Shown here piece by piece: positions 10,983-20,409 of a stretch of DNA of 24,519 nt. The stretch is taken from positions 1 through 24,519 of IMG/VR virus record IMGVR_UViG_3300042392_000350, one strand, 5' to 3'. The notes beneath the pieces were generated by a model that was given only the letters and a program-made list of their open reading frames with translations, searched no databases and had not been told where the DNA came from. Source of the DNA: a virus. Numbering within the stretch: the stretch's first letter is position 1; every line of letters begins with the position of its first letter. A program made the translations under genes and the position numbers.

Positions 10983-11207
10983 TTAATATTGACTTGCAAA
11001 ATCTCCGTGTGTTGGGCATCGATTAGTTGGAGTAACAACACCACTTGCAGTTGTTACAGATTCAATAAATGCAGCAGTAACTATTCTTGTATTATATTCT
11101 GTGGGTATTACACCATCAACTATGTAAGGATAGTAAAATGGTATGTTCCTTAAAGTTGCACCTGTTATTAATTGATTGTCTGCCGTTGTAGCCCAAGTTG
11201 ATGCCAT
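10983..11207 (-). CDS. small fibre-adjacent protein (74 aa)
   Basis: A 74-residue protein beginning MASTWATTADNQLITGATLRN and ending TPTNRCPTHGDFASQY. Small proteins with the same MASTW-TTADNQLV opening follow tail-fibre genes in related phages, as I recall. The composition is rich in Thr, Ala and aromatic residues, as in beta-structured tail parts. It starts one nt after the fibre stop. A tip or receptor-binding accessory is possible, but unproven. Confidence 0.6.
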   Translation of the reverse strand: MASTWATTADNQLITGATLRNIPFYYPYIVDGVIPTEYNTRIVTAAFIESVTTASGVVTPTNRCPTHGDFASQY

Positions 11208-11208
11208 C

Positions 11209-14200
11209 TTAATTAATTTTTAATGATTTAATAAGTTCTTCTAATTGTGCAACCTTATCTTCTAAGTAAGCAATCTTTGCAGTATGCACTTGACTATAAG
11301 ATAAGTTTAAAAATCCATCATCGCCTTCGCTAACTGCACTTGGTAATATTTCTTGTAAGTCTTGTGCGTAGTAACCTAATTCTTGTTTATTGTTTTTAAC
11401 ATACATCCTTGCAGCAACATTCTCTATTCCTTTTGGTTGTTCATAATCTTTAACAAGAATCTTTAATCTACTATCTGATGATTCAAAGAATGATGTGGCT
11501 GTTACACTACCAGACGATGTAACATTACCACTATCTGCAACCCTAAATCTATAAGTTCCCGAACCAAAATTATAGCAATCAATGTAGTAAAAACTATTAT
11601 TTGTAGTGTTTCTATCTGCACCAAAGAATCCAATTGTTGCAGCAAAAGAAGCATTTGTATTTCTTGCTCCAAATGTGTTTCCAGCACCTCCGTTATTTAC
11701 AAATAAATTTGCAGAAGCAGTTGTAGTACCTATTAATACATCACCCCCCGATGTGATTCTCATTTTTTCAGGAGAAGAATCATTAGTATGAAATCTAATA
11801 TTTTTACCACTTGTAGAAACTAATAATAAATCATTTGAAGTATCTCCTAACCACCACCCACTATTTCCTATACCTCCTCCAATTGTACCGTTTTGTCTAA
11901 AATAAATTCCACCGCCACCTGTTGTAGATGAGTTATCTAAGTTTAATGTCATATAATTAGTTGCCCCTTTAAATCTAACATCTTTTGAAGCTAATACATC
12001 TAAAATATTTCCCCCATCAGTTGCCGTTCCAATAAGCACATTCCCCCCCGATGTGATTCTCATTGCCTCACCACTATCACCATTAATTCCAAAACGTATG
12101 TTACTTGAACCGTTATACCCTGTTTTTATATTTAAATCCGTATCACTTCCGTGTGTACCGCTATTAAAATATCCAACCCATCCTTTAAATTCATCTGCTG
12201 CTGTTCTATATCCAAGATGCGCATTTGAACCCTTTATACCAATTGTGCCATAACCACCAACACCTGTTGCAACTACTTGCAATGGTGCAGCAGGACTACT
12301 CGTTCCGATTCCAACGTTACCACTGCTCGTGATAACCATTTTTTGAGTTCCCCCTGCACCTATTTTTACAGCTGCTTGAGAATATAAAGCCATATCAGTT
12401 GTACCATCTCCAAATGCCCAACTGCCTGTACCAATACCACCTCTAAAAGTTGAAGATGTGATAACTCTAAAAATTTCACCATCATAAAAATTTGCCGTTA
12501 CACTACTTGAGAATGTAGCAGCACCAGTGGAAGCTATGGTAAGTGCGTTTGTACTATTTTGACTATTAAATATTTTAAAATCTTCATTAGCACCATTTGG
12601 TACTGTTTGTATTTTCCATAAATCAACACCGCTACGATTAAACCTAATAGTTAAATTATTACTTGTTGAATTTTGTCTAATTGAAATAGCATCACTTGCC
12701 GATTGTAAAAATAAAGAACCTCCAGCATTAGCAAAAAATAAAGGTGCTTCAACTGTACCACTAAACGTAGCACTTGTACCACTTAAAGCACCAGTAAGTG
12801 TACCACCAGTTAAAGGTAGGTAAGCAGATAGGTTGCTTGTAAGGGCTAAAGTACCACTTGCGTTTGGAAAAGTAAAAGTTCTTATTATATTATCACTTAA
12901 TCCACTTAAGTCTAATGCAGCAGTTTTTGGATTGCTTACAAATGTGGTTAAATATATACTATTATTAGTTGAATTTATACCTGTATAACCAATAGCAGTT
13001 GGTAAAGCAGAATTACTTTTTAACAATAATGTACCAGCGTTGCTTGCATTACCATCTAAAGCCAAGTTTTGAGTAAATGTCTTTGCACCTGTTATTGTTT
13101 GCGTTGTTCCTATTGTTACATAAGAACCTAAATCACTTGTCAATGCTATTGTACCACTTGCATCTGGGAATGTATAAAGTTTACTACTTACACTTGTTGG
13201 GAAGTTTAATATTGAAATACTACCATTAGATTCAGAAAAATTATATCTTGCAAATCCAGCAACAGTATTGTTATAACTAAAACCACCAAATCCAGCAGTT
13301 ACACTAAGATAACCACCTGCACCTAAATCTTTTAAAATATAGCCTTGATTATTTGTAATAGCACTTGTAAATATTTTTGCTCCTGTAATAGTTTGATTAG
13401 TAGCCAAAGTTACATAACCGCTTAAATCGCTTGTCAATGCTATTGTACCACTTACTATTGGGAACTCATAATTATAAGCACCTGTTGTTGGTAAACTAAA
13501 TACTGAAGAACCAGATACTGGGTATAAAAATTGTATTTGTTGCATACCACCTGTTGCGGTTGCACTTATTCCTACATATCCAGTTAAACGACCACTTGAA
13601 CTTAATTCCTTTAAAAATATACCACTTTCAGCTTTTATTCCTGTACTAAATGTCTTACTACCACTAAACGTCTGCGTTCCTTCTAAAAGTGCTAAAGTAC
13701 CAGTAATGTCTGGTAGAGTGTATGTTCTTGATGTATTTGTAGCCCAAGCAGAAAAATCAAAAGTAAATGTCTTTAAGTTACCAGCCGATATTGCTTGTGT
13801 AATACTTACATTACCTGCTACTGATGAAAGTACAGAATATCCATTTTCAAAAAGAGTTCCTGATGCTAATATTTTAAAATTATATCCTCCCTCTGTTGTA
13901 ATTGACCCAGCTTTTAATCCATAAGTTCCTAAATTAACACTTGCAGTTGCTCCTGTATAAGGAACGTATGAACTTAAATCACTTGTTAAAGCAATAGTGC
14001 CTGTTGCATTTGGGAAAGTGTATGTATTAGATGTTGATGGTGTAAATTCTAAACTATTAGAATAAGGTGTTCCACTAATTAAACTTGTAATTATTAAAGT
14101 ATTTTCAAAAGCATTTAAAGCGGTATATCCATTAGAAGAAGATATTACACCATTTTTTAATAAAACACCTTCTTCTCCTTTTATAGCATCATTAAATGTT

Positions 14201-15027
14201 TTAATTCCTTCAAATGATTGGCTTCCTATTGTTACTAAACCCCTATTTGTTGCACTTGCACTTGGTATGTTAAAAGTATGTGTATCGCCACTTGAAACGA
14301 TATTAAAATCAGTTCCGCTTGTTCCTGTGGTTAGATATTGTGATTGGTCAGTTAAGTTATTTAAAGAAGTCAAACCATTTGAGAAAGTAGTAACTATTTG
14401 ACAAAGTCTATTATCTTCTGTATAAAGAGTTACAGTCTTTGAAGCTACGTTTGCAAATACTCTAACCGCTAACCTATCCGTAACCGCCATAGCCGATAAA
14501 GGCATAGCCACACTTGTAAAGTAAGCATCAACTGTTGTTGTGTTTGTTAATTGCTCTGGAGTAGCTACGTTGGTTGCCAATAAAGTAAAAGTTGAACCAT
14601 TGTACTTGTAAATCTCAACATAAAAAGAAGCCAATGCACCGCTTGATGCACTTACATTCATAAAGAACTCAACGTTCCAGTTACCACTCGGAATAGACAC
14701 CACATCTGGGTCATTAGCATCCGTAATAAATTGAGCAATCAAACCATCACTTGAAGTTGAAAAGTTAGTTCCTGTACCTACTATTGCGTTCCTACTCATT
14801 TGGTAATAAGTAGAACCACCAAAAGTGCCTTGATTGACACTTCCGTTTAAATAATAAGAAACCGAGCTACCACCACCACTTGATGTAGGGAAAATAGCCA
14901 AAGTACCATCACCTCTTACATATTGATTTGCAGCACCATCTAAAGCGGTTATTACACCACTATTAGCCACTACTGGACCTTGTATATCCCTAATCTTTGC
15001 TTCGCCTGTAACTAAAATTTGACTCAT
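11209..15027 (-). CDS. modular tail fibre with S74 intramolecular chaperone
   Basis: At 1272 residues it is the longest gene. Near the middle (about residues 330-740) the motif FP-x-A/V-S/T-GT-I/L-AL returns at regular steps, usually with TSDLSxY and QTITGAK-FT. Residues about 870-1110 carry three G-N/D-V-x-IGT units (GNVGIGT, GNVLIGT, GDVLIGT). The C-terminal 90 residues are the endosialidase chaperone (peptidase S74) domain, with SDSRLK at residues 1184-1189, YYAQDLQEILPSAV, and a final coiled coil (KIAYLEDKVAQLEELIK). In this family the chaperone directs trimer folding and cleaves itself off at the serine. The product is most likely the host-binding fibre. The repeat region would allow exchange of modules. 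Confidence 0.88.
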   Translation of the reverse strand: MSQILVTGEAKIRDIQGPVVANSGVITALDGAANQYVRGDGTLAIFPTSSGGGSSVSYYLNGSVNQGTFGGSTYYQMSRNAIVGTGTNFSTSSDGLIAQFITDANDPDVVSIPSGNWNVEFFMNVSASSGALASFYVEIYKYNGSTFTLLATNVATPEQLTNTTTVDAYFTSVAMPLSAMAVTDRLAVRVFANVASKTVTLYTEDNRLCQIVTTFSNGLTSLNNLTDQSQYLTTGTSGTDFNIVSSGDTHTFNIPSASATNRGLVTIGSQSFEGIKTFNDAIKGEEGVLLKNGVISSSNGYTALNAFENTLIITSLISGTPYSNSLEFTPSTSNTYTFPNATGTIALTSDLSSYVPYTGATASVNLGTYGLKAGSITTEGGYNFKILASGTLFENGYSVLSSVAGNVSITQAISAGNLKTFTFDFSAWATNTSRTYTLPDITGTLALLEGTQTFSGSKTFSTGIKAESGIFLKELSSSGRLTGYVGISATATGGMQQIQFLYPVSGSSVFSLPTTGAYNYEFPIVSGTIALTSDLSGYVTLATNQTITGAKIFTSAITNNQGYILKDLGAGGYLSVTAGFGGFSYNNTVAGFARYNFSESNGSISILNFPTSVSSKLYTFPDASGTIALTSDLGSYVTIGTTQTITGAKTFTQNLALDGNASNAGTLLLKSNSALPTAIGYTGINSTNNSIYLTTFVSNPKTAALDLSGLSDNIIRTFTFPNASGTLALTSNLSAYLPLTGGTLTGALSGTSATFSGTVEAPLFFANAGGSLFLQSASDAISIRQNSTSNNLTIRFNRSGVDLWKIQTVPNGANEDFKIFNSQNSTNALTIASTGAATFSSSVTANFYDGEIFRVITSSTFRGGIGTGSWAFGDGTTDMALYSQAAVKIGAGGTQKMVITSSGNVGIGTSSPAAPLQVVATGVGGYGTIGIKGSNAHLGYRTAADEFKGWVGYFNSGTHGSDTDLNIKTGYNGSSNIRFGINGDSGEAMRITSGGNVLIGTATDGGNILDVLASKDVRFKGATNYMTLNLDNSSTTGGGGIYFRQNGTIGGGIGNSGWWLGDTSNDLLLVSTSGKNIRFHTNDSSPEKMRITSGGDVLIGTTTASANLFVNNGGAGNTFGARNTNASFAATIGFFGADRNTTNNSFYYIDCYNFGSGTYRFRVADSGNVTSSGSVTATSFFESSDSRLKILVKDYEQPKGIENVAARMYVKNNKQELGYYAQDLQEILPSAVSEGDDGFLNLSYSQVHTAKIAYLEDKVAQLEELIKSLKIN
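11725..12321 (-). repeat. three ~100-residue units with GN/DV-x-IGT (fibre distal part)
   Basis: GNVGIGT is encoded at 12321-12301, GNVLIGT at 12045-12025 and GDVLIGT at 11745-11725, in steps of 276 and 300 nt. A 21-bp stretch (positions 11744-11764 and 12044-12064) is identical in the last two units and lies exactly 300 bp apart, which indicates fairly recent duplication or gene conversion. Confidence 0.8.
12829..14001 (-). repeat. five GT-I/L-AL fibre modules
   Basis: The start of the GT-I/L-AL motif falls at 14001, 13701, 13449, 13155 and 12855, giving steps of 300, 252, 294 and 300 nt. Four of the five keep TSDL or TSNL; the 13701 copy is diverged (ALLEG). Confidence 0.8.
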
Positions 15028-15038
15028 TCTATATTTTT

Positions 15039-15731
15039 TTATTGTGCTAAAAGCCTAACATACTCCCCAGCTTCTAAAGGTCTACCGAAAGTAAGAACCC
15101 CAGTTGAGCTTATAAACTTAACATCATCACCTGTTGGAGTTCCTGTTGTTAAAATGTTTTGCGCATCCACACCACCTCTTGAAACGTACAAACAAGCATA
15201 ACCGATTGTGTCCGCAAAAGTAATTGATGTTTCGCCACCACTTGCCGTGTAACCTTTTGTCTTAACAGGATTTGCACCTACTATAATCACACCGCTTGGG
15301 TCAACCTCCGTTCCTGTTGTATTGTATGCACCTGTACCTTGTAGGCTTACGTTATATGTAGCCACATCTCTAACAGGAGCATTTATTGCTAAACTTGATA
15401 TATTACAAGTTCCGTTGATAATTGTCAAACCATCAACTCCATTATCCACTACAAACTTAATTTCTATTGGTTCTCTTGCTAACTGCTTTTCTAACATAAA
15501 CAAATATGAAAAACCAGTCAAAGTAATCAACCCATCACAAGTAACATTCCAAGTAGCAACATCATTTTTATATTCTCTAAACCAAGCACTTGATTGGCTT
15601 GTTACCTCTTTTTGATCTACGTTTACATTAAACGTACAATTTGTACTACACGCAAAAGCGACATCAACCTCTGGGTCAACATCTGTTCTATGCCAATAAA
15701 GCATCACATTATTTCCTATTACTGCTCCCAT
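15039..15731 (-). CDS. second tail-tube-like protein
   Basis: A 230-residue, beta-rich protein. The first two thirds read like a TP901-1/Phage_tail_2 type tube protein: FNVNVDQKEVTSQSSAWFRE, WNVTCDGLITLTGFS, PIEIKFVVDN and VATYNVSLQGTGAY. The last 70 residues (TKGYTASGGETSITF ... VLTFGRPLEAGEYVRLLAQ) form an extra beta domain of the kind found on virion surface parts. The window already has a tube protein at 20410-20859, so this copy, placed after the tail-tip gene, may cap the tip or decorate it. The fold call is by pattern of strands and conserved phrases. Confidence 0.62.
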   Translation of the reverse strand: MGAVIGNNVMLYWHRTDVDPEVDVAFACSTNCTFNVNVDQKEVTSQSSAWFREYKNDVATWNVTCDGLITLTGFSYLFMLEKQLAREPIEIKFVVDNGVDGLTIINGTCNISSLAINAPVRDVATYNVSLQGTGAYNTTGTEVDPSGVIIVGANPVKTKGYTASGGETSITFADTIGYACLYVSRGGVDAQNILTTGTPTGDDVKFISSTGVLTFGRPLEAGEYVRLLAQ

Positions 15732-15748
15732 ATTACAAATTTAATCAA

Positions 15749-17956
15749 TTATCCGAATGTTTCTAATATTTCACCTGCTCCGCTAATTCTATATGCTTGT
15801 GAGTAAGTATCTGTAACTAAAACTTTCCACCAAATATTTGCACCATTAAATCCAACTGTTAAGAACTCACTTTGATAGAAGAAATCCCCAACTGAAGGAA
15901 CACCAATATCTGCTAAGTAAACAACGTTACCAGTTAAAGGCGCAGCGAGAGCAGCCTCCTTAGTTAAATAACCATTAGACCTAAAGTGTGAATATCCTGT
16001 AACCTCCGATGGCAAGTTATTACTATCGTAAATAGTAGTCATTGTTGTTTCTACATTCTCTGGATTGATGTCCAATAAAGTAGCCATTATTACATCATTT
16101 GGTAAATCCATTGTTGAATTACCTATTATGTAACTTTTATTTTGAACAGTTATTTGTGCTGGGTCAGTATCGGAAGCAGTAATTCTCATTGCACCGCTAA
16201 ATCTTCCGTCGGTTGTTTCCATACCCATAAAAGAAGCATCCAAGTTAATAATGTTCTTATTTAAGCAGTTAGAATATTGCTTAACTACTAACTCACTTAA
16301 ACTTCTATAAATGTCGGTAGGATATTCTTGTCTGTACCAATTCTTTAAGTTTAAACCTGTTGAATCGCTTAAAAATCCTCTATATGTAAAAAAGCCATCA
16401 TTAACATCATTAAAGCCTAAAGCAAGGTCAATATCTAAAACATACTCATTTGAATCATTGATAAAACTTTCTGTTGTTACTTGCTTAAAATATGTTTCAA
16501 CTACTAATTGAAAATTACTTGCTTCAATAGAACCAACAGTTGATTTCCAATAAGGAGCAGCATTATCACATAAAATAATTTCAATACTCAAATCGCCTCC
16601 TATTGGTAACAAAGGCATAACCAAATCTAAATTTACTTTAGGGTCGGTTGAACTAAATGGATAAAAATAATAATGGTCATTAAAACTTGTGTTTACCCAT
16701 TGTTTATTGTTATCTAAAAATACCGAACTAACCCCATCATCAACTATTATTTTAAGAATAAATAAAGCATCTGGTCCACTTGCAGGAACTCCTAAACCTA
16801 CCACATCCATAGTTAACTTTAGTACATCGCTTGTATTTACTTTAGGTAAATTTATAGGTCTAACTAATGCAGTATAAGGATTTGAAAGCGAATACTCCAT
16901 AATAAAAGAATTGTATCTTCTATTTGGATATGGCTTTACATAAATTATTCCATCAACGAATCTTTCTTCTTCCCAAGAAAACGCATTGCCTTCTGTTGGA
17001 CTTACAACTGTATAATTCTTTAAATCCCAGTTTGTAATGTAGTTATTTGGATATTCAACTATTTTGTCAAATCTAATCTTATTATATCCTTTTCTAATTA
17101 ACTTAAATTGGCTATTATCTACAAAGTATAAACCACTTGTGTTTGATGTAAAACCTTCAATATTGCCTGTTGATTCATAAATTGCATCATCAAATACTGT
17201 TCCATCACTATTGTAAATAGTAACATAATAAGAATCTTGTGCAAATTGAGTTAAAGGAACTATGTAAAAGTTTCCTTTTGCTTGAAATAATCTTGAACTA
17301 ACTGATCTTACAATCTTTGTTAATACTTCAAGACAATTTGTTGCAACTTGATTATCATTAATAAAAGTTGCATAATTTATATATGATTGACCTAATGTGT
17401 CCGCAGCTGGGTCATCCGTTCTATTATCCATTCCATCCGAATAAAAACTAACTCCGCTTACAATATCATATTCTAATGGATATTCTAAATTTAACAAAGC
17501 AGTCTTTATGTAAAATAAAGCCGTAAAAGTATCAACTAAAGTTGTATCATTGGCAATAAAAAAAGGTATTCTTTCTAATATACCTAATCCATCAATAGCA
17601 TTAAAAGCTAATTGTTTTCTACCTGTTGAAAATACATACTGAACGTTTTCACTTAAAACCCATCCTTGCCAATCTAAATTTGCACCACTTAAAACTCTAA
17701 CAAAATACTTTCTGTCATTTAATGTAGTAAAGTCTGGCATATCTTCTACATTATCAGTAACATCAATTGCCATACTTAATTGGCTAACATAAATAGGCTC
17801 AAAAGTATCATCACTTCTTGGTATGTATTGTATTTGTAAACTTATACAAGGATATTCTATTATTTCGCCATCGTAATCATCCTCATAAATATTAACTATA
17901 CTTGTTACATCCGATTTAGTTGCTGCCGTTATTCTATATTTAATTTCGTATGCCAT
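15749..17956 (-). CDS. large tail-tip/baseplate protein
   Basis: A 735-residue protein directly downstream of the tape measure, with which it shares TAATG at 17958-17954. That is the position of the distal tail and tail-associated (Dit/Tal) proteins. The N-terminus (MAYEIKYRITAATKSD...VNIYEDDYDGEI) and the YFVRVLSGANLDWQGWVL phrase are ones I link with tail-tip proteins of Bacteroidota siphoviruses. The remainder is beta-rich, with many aromatic residues. No peptidase or lysozyme motif is evident. Likely role: hub or adaptor joining tube and fibre. Confidence 0.72.
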   Translation of the reverse strand: MAYEIKYRITAATKSDVTSIVNIYEDDYDGEIIEYPCISLQIQYIPRSDDTFEPIYVSQLSMAIDVTDNVEDMPDFTTLNDRKYFVRVLSGANLDWQGWVLSENVQYVFSTGRKQLAFNAIDGLGILERIPFFIANDTTLVDTFTALFYIKTALLNLEYPLEYDIVSGVSFYSDGMDNRTDDPAADTLGQSYINYATFINDNQVATNCLEVLTKIVRSVSSRLFQAKGNFYIVPLTQFAQDSYYVTIYNSDGTVFDDAIYESTGNIEGFTSNTSGLYFVDNSQFKLIRKGYNKIRFDKIVEYPNNYITNWDLKNYTVVSPTEGNAFSWEEERFVDGIIYVKPYPNRRYNSFIMEYSLSNPYTALVRPINLPKVNTSDVLKLTMDVVGLGVPASGPDALFILKIIVDDGVSSVFLDNNKQWVNTSFNDHYYFYPFSSTDPKVNLDLVMPLLPIGGDLSIEIILCDNAAPYWKSTVGSIEASNFQLVVETYFKQVTTESFINDSNEYVLDIDLALGFNDVNDGFFTYRGFLSDSTGLNLKNWYRQEYPTDIYRSLSELVVKQYSNCLNKNIINLDASFMGMETTDGRFSGAMRITASDTDPAQITVQNKSYIIGNSTMDLPNDVIMATLLDINPENVETTMTTIYDSNNLPSEVTGYSHFRSNGYLTKEAALAAPLTGNVVYLADIGVPSVGDFFYQSEFLTVGFNGANIWWKVLVTDTYSQAYRISGAGEILETFG

Positions 17957-19719
17957 TAACCCCTAATTATATTTAGTGAAGAATTAGATCTTTGCATTGC
18001 TAAAACTAAATCTTGACCTCTTAATACAAATTGACCATTATTTCCCATACTATTACCATTCATTGCACCAGCATTAAATGAACCTTGCATTATATTTCCA
18101 AGTTTGCTTAAAGGCAATACTGCTTCACTTTCGCTTCCCTCACCAATCATTGCTAATGTTGGACCAGTTGCAACTCCACCAGCAGCCATCTTTGGTATGC
18201 CTAATATTTTAGTAAAAGCACCCATAAATGATACTCCACCACCAGCTGCGCCACCACTTATTAAAGATAAAATCCCAGCAAATATTGCAGCTTGAACAAC
18301 CATTTCTGCCATTTGTCTTAATAATCTACTAAACATTTGTCCTAATGCTTCTCCAGCACTTGCACCTTGCTGCATAGCATCATACATACCAAACAAAGCA
18401 CCTGTAACTGTTTGTGAAATTGTATTTGCAAATTGTTCATAGGATTTATTTAATTCTTCTAAATATTGTTGTTGTTTTTTAAAACTACCTTCAACATTCT
18501 TTTCAGTCATTTTAAGCCAACCAGTTTGCCATTTAGCAAAATCATTATGTAGCTTTTCTTGATCTTTAAAATATGTATCTTCTGGTGCTATTTCTTTTGG
18601 TGCAAGTAAGGTATTTGTTCTATTAGTCGCTTTAATTAAATCACTTGCTTGATTTAATGTTAATGTTTTATCTTTTTTAGGCTTTGCAGTAGTTGTACTT
18701 GCATCAGCAGTTCCAAAAGTATTAGTTAAAGATAATTGAAGCAAATTAGCTTCTTCATCATATTTTTTACGAAGATTCTTTAATAAATCAATTTGCCCTT
18801 GTAAACCTTCTTGAATTGCTAATTTACTTTCTGCTGCTTGAATACCAATTGAGGCAGCATTACCAAACATAGCAGTAAATGCAGTTCCAATTGAAGGTGT
18901 TAAAGGAGTTCCTTTTGATATTTCCAACTCCAACATTTTTTTAGCTGCTTGAGCAGATGCTTCTGCTGCAATAGCCTTTTTAAATGTCATATCAATATAT
19001 GTAGGAGCATAATCAGTCAAAAACTTTTCAGCAGTAGCTAAATCATTTGTTTTTGCTATTGTATCTCCTAAAGTAGAATTAAACTCTTTTAAGAACTTAT
19101 CTTTAGTAATTGAACCTTGTTGAAATAACTCAAAGCTATTTTTTAGCTTATCAATATCTGTGGTAGCTTTAACAAATGCACTTGAACTTTCTTTTATTAA
19201 ATTGCTTTCAATTGTAAATGCTTCACCTAGTCCTTGCATCTTTTCGGTAATAAAATTACCTATATCATCACCAAATGCAACAACTAATGATGAAACAACA
19301 CCTAAAGCAATACCAATACCTGCTGGACCTGTAAGACCTGCAACCATTGATTTTAAAGCACCACCAGCACCACCAGCATCTTTACTTAATCTTTGAAACG
19401 ATTCTAATAAAGGGTTTAAGTTATTCGCAATACCTATAAATCCATAAGGAGCATCCTGTGCAACCCTTGATAAGTTTGTTAAGGCATTTGTAGCATCGGA
19501 AGCAGGTCTGCCAACTTTATTCATTTGTTGACCTAAAGTGCTAATTGTTGTATTAAGAGTCTTAATTGAATTATTCAAATAATTAATCTCACCAACATTA
19601 GTAGCTTTCTTTAAAGCAGCCTCAAATTGTTTTAATAGATTTTCAGCTTTTTGTAGTTGCGATTGTAAGTCAGTTACGTTTGCACCTATATTAATATTTA
19701 AATCTATATTTTCTGCCAT
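17956..19719 (-). CDS. tail tape measure protein
   Basis: A 587-residue protein with the composition of tape measures. It has a helical, Gln/Asn-rich N-terminal coiled coil (about 10-75), the YGFIGIANNLNPLLE stretch, two hydrophobic segments (AGIGIALGVVSSLVVAF, about 134-150, and AAIFAGILSLISGGAAGGG, about 480-498), and a glycine-rich C-terminus ending in MAAGGVATGPTLAMIGEGS. The hydrophobic parts are thought to reach the host membrane at injection. By the usual rule of about 0.15 nm per residue the tail would be near 90 nm long. It follows the frameshifted chaperone pair, as in most siphophages. Confidence 0.9.
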   Translation of the reverse strand: MAENIDLNINIGANVTDLQSQLQKAENLLKQFEAALKKATNVGEINYLNNSIKTLNTTISTLGQQMNKVGRPASDATNALTNLSRVAQDAPYGFIGIANNLNPLLESFQRLSKDAGGAGGALKSMVAGLTGPAGIGIALGVVSSLVVAFGDDIGNFITEKMQGLGEAFTIESNLIKESSSAFVKATTDIDKLKNSFELFQQGSITKDKFLKEFNSTLGDTIAKTNDLATAEKFLTDYAPTYIDMTFKKAIAAEASAQAAKKMLELEISKGTPLTPSIGTAFTAMFGNAASIGIQAAESKLAIQEGLQGQIDLLKNLRKKYDEEANLLQLSLTNTFGTADASTTTAKPKKDKTLTLNQASDLIKATNRTNTLLAPKEIAPEDTYFKDQEKLHNDFAKWQTGWLKMTEKNVEGSFKKQQQYLEELNKSYEQFANTISQTVTGALFGMYDAMQQGASAGEALGQMFSRLLRQMAEMVVQAAIFAGILSLISGGAAGGGVSFMGAFTKILGIPKMAAGGVATGPTLAMIGEGSESEAVLPLSKLGNIMQGSFNAGAMNGNSMGNNGQFVLRGQDLVLAMQRSNSSLNIIRG

Positions 19720-19724
19720 CTTTA

Positions 19725-20045
19725 TTAGTTTGCTCCGTACAATTTAAGTGTCCTTGCCAATTGTTCTTGTGTTATCATCACTCTTTCTTCATCAATATCA
19801 GCTTCATCTAATTCTGGAATACTCCAAAAAGCCTTCATACTTTTAGGTGTTTTCTCGGTAGTAGAACTTAAATATACAATATAGGCAAGGTTTCTTGTCC
19901 TTGCCCATTCGTTTAACTCATTTCTTTCCTTACCTAAAACGATAATGGAAAAGTCCTTCCAAGTCATATCCCAAAATTCATTTGGTCTTATTCCACACTC
20001 CGCAGCTTTAACTAAGACATCATCCCAGCTTAGCTTTGTTAGGCT
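19725..20045 (-). CDS. tail assembly chaperone, frameshift-extended part (gpT-like)
   Basis: The frame is open from the A10 run to the stop at 19725 (about 106 residues). It begins LSWDDVLVKAAECGIRP, then NEFWDMTWKDFSIIV. That stretch, with WDD ... A-x-x-x-G-x-x-P-x-E-F-W-x-M-T, is the usual start of the T half of tail chaperones. An ATG in this frame at 19967 would drop that conserved start, so I treat this as the second half of a fusion with the upstream gene. It is in the +1 (equivalently -2) frame. The fused product would be about 222 residues and bridge tape measure and tube subunits during assembly. Confidence 0.75.
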   Translation of the reverse strand, partial: SLTKLSWDDVLVKAAECGIRPNEFWDMTWKDFSIIVLGKERNELNEWARTRNLAYIVYLSSTTEKTPKSMKAFWSIPELDEADIDEERVMITQEQLARTLKLYGAN

Positions 20046-20394
20046 TTTTTTTTTCTTCTTCCTTTTTTACACCTGTAATGGTGTGGACTGTACTTTCAAC
20101 GATATATTTTAAATAGTCAATTATTTGACCTTCTTCGCTAAAAATAGAACCCACTTCATCAATCCATTCACAAGCATCATCAATGGTATATATTACTTCA
20201 TCTTTTTTGCTTACACAAGCAGATTTGTAACCAATGTAAACAAGCTGGACTATAATGTCTAAACTTGTTTGAGCCGTTGCAAGAACTTTGAAGTACTCAT
20301 CAATGCCGATATTGTTTTGTTTAGTAAACTCACGCATTGCCCAAGTACCCCACTTTAGGTGGATTGTGTTGTTGTTAGTTTTTAATTGGAACAT
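20020..20394 (-). CDS. tail assembly chaperone, zero-frame product (gpG-like)
   Basis: A 124-residue helical protein between the tail tube and tape measure genes, with IHLKWGTWAMREFTKQN near the N-terminus and IDDACEWIDEVG in the middle, typical of gpG-like chaperones. It ends in a lysine/glutamate-rich tail encoded by the A-rich run, and stops shortly after it. It coats the tape measure before tube polymerisation. Normally most ribosomes give this short form and a minority shift to make the longer form. Confidence 0.82.
   Translation of the reverse strand: MFQLKTNNNTIHLKWGTWAMREFTKQNNIGIDEYFKVLATAQTSLDIIVQLVYIGYKSACVSKKDEVIYTIDDACEWIDEVGSIFSEEGQIIDYLKYIVESTVHTITGVKKEEEKKKPNKAKLG
20045..20054 (-). 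other. programmed frameshift site, A10 run
   Basis: The minus strand reads GAAGAAG followed by ten A and then GCCTAAC. In the zero frame this gives Glu-Lys-Lys-Lys-Pro and a stop 8 codons on; a +1 or -2 shift on the run opens the chaperone extension. A -1 shift gives GCC TAA, a stop at once, so the lambda-type -1 shift is excluded. Confidence 0.7.
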
Positions 20395-20409
20395 AGTTTT
20401 TTTTATTTA

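Noticed and set aside
19160-19396. Plus-strand ORF opposite the tape measure gene
   Set aside because: A mirror of Ala/Gly-rich coding on the other strand, with no start context or neighbour on that strand.
19725-19967. Independent 80-codon gene starting at ATG 19967
   Set aside because: The frame is open upstream to the A10 run, and the conserved start of the T-type chaperone half lies before this ATG, so it is better read as a frameshift product.
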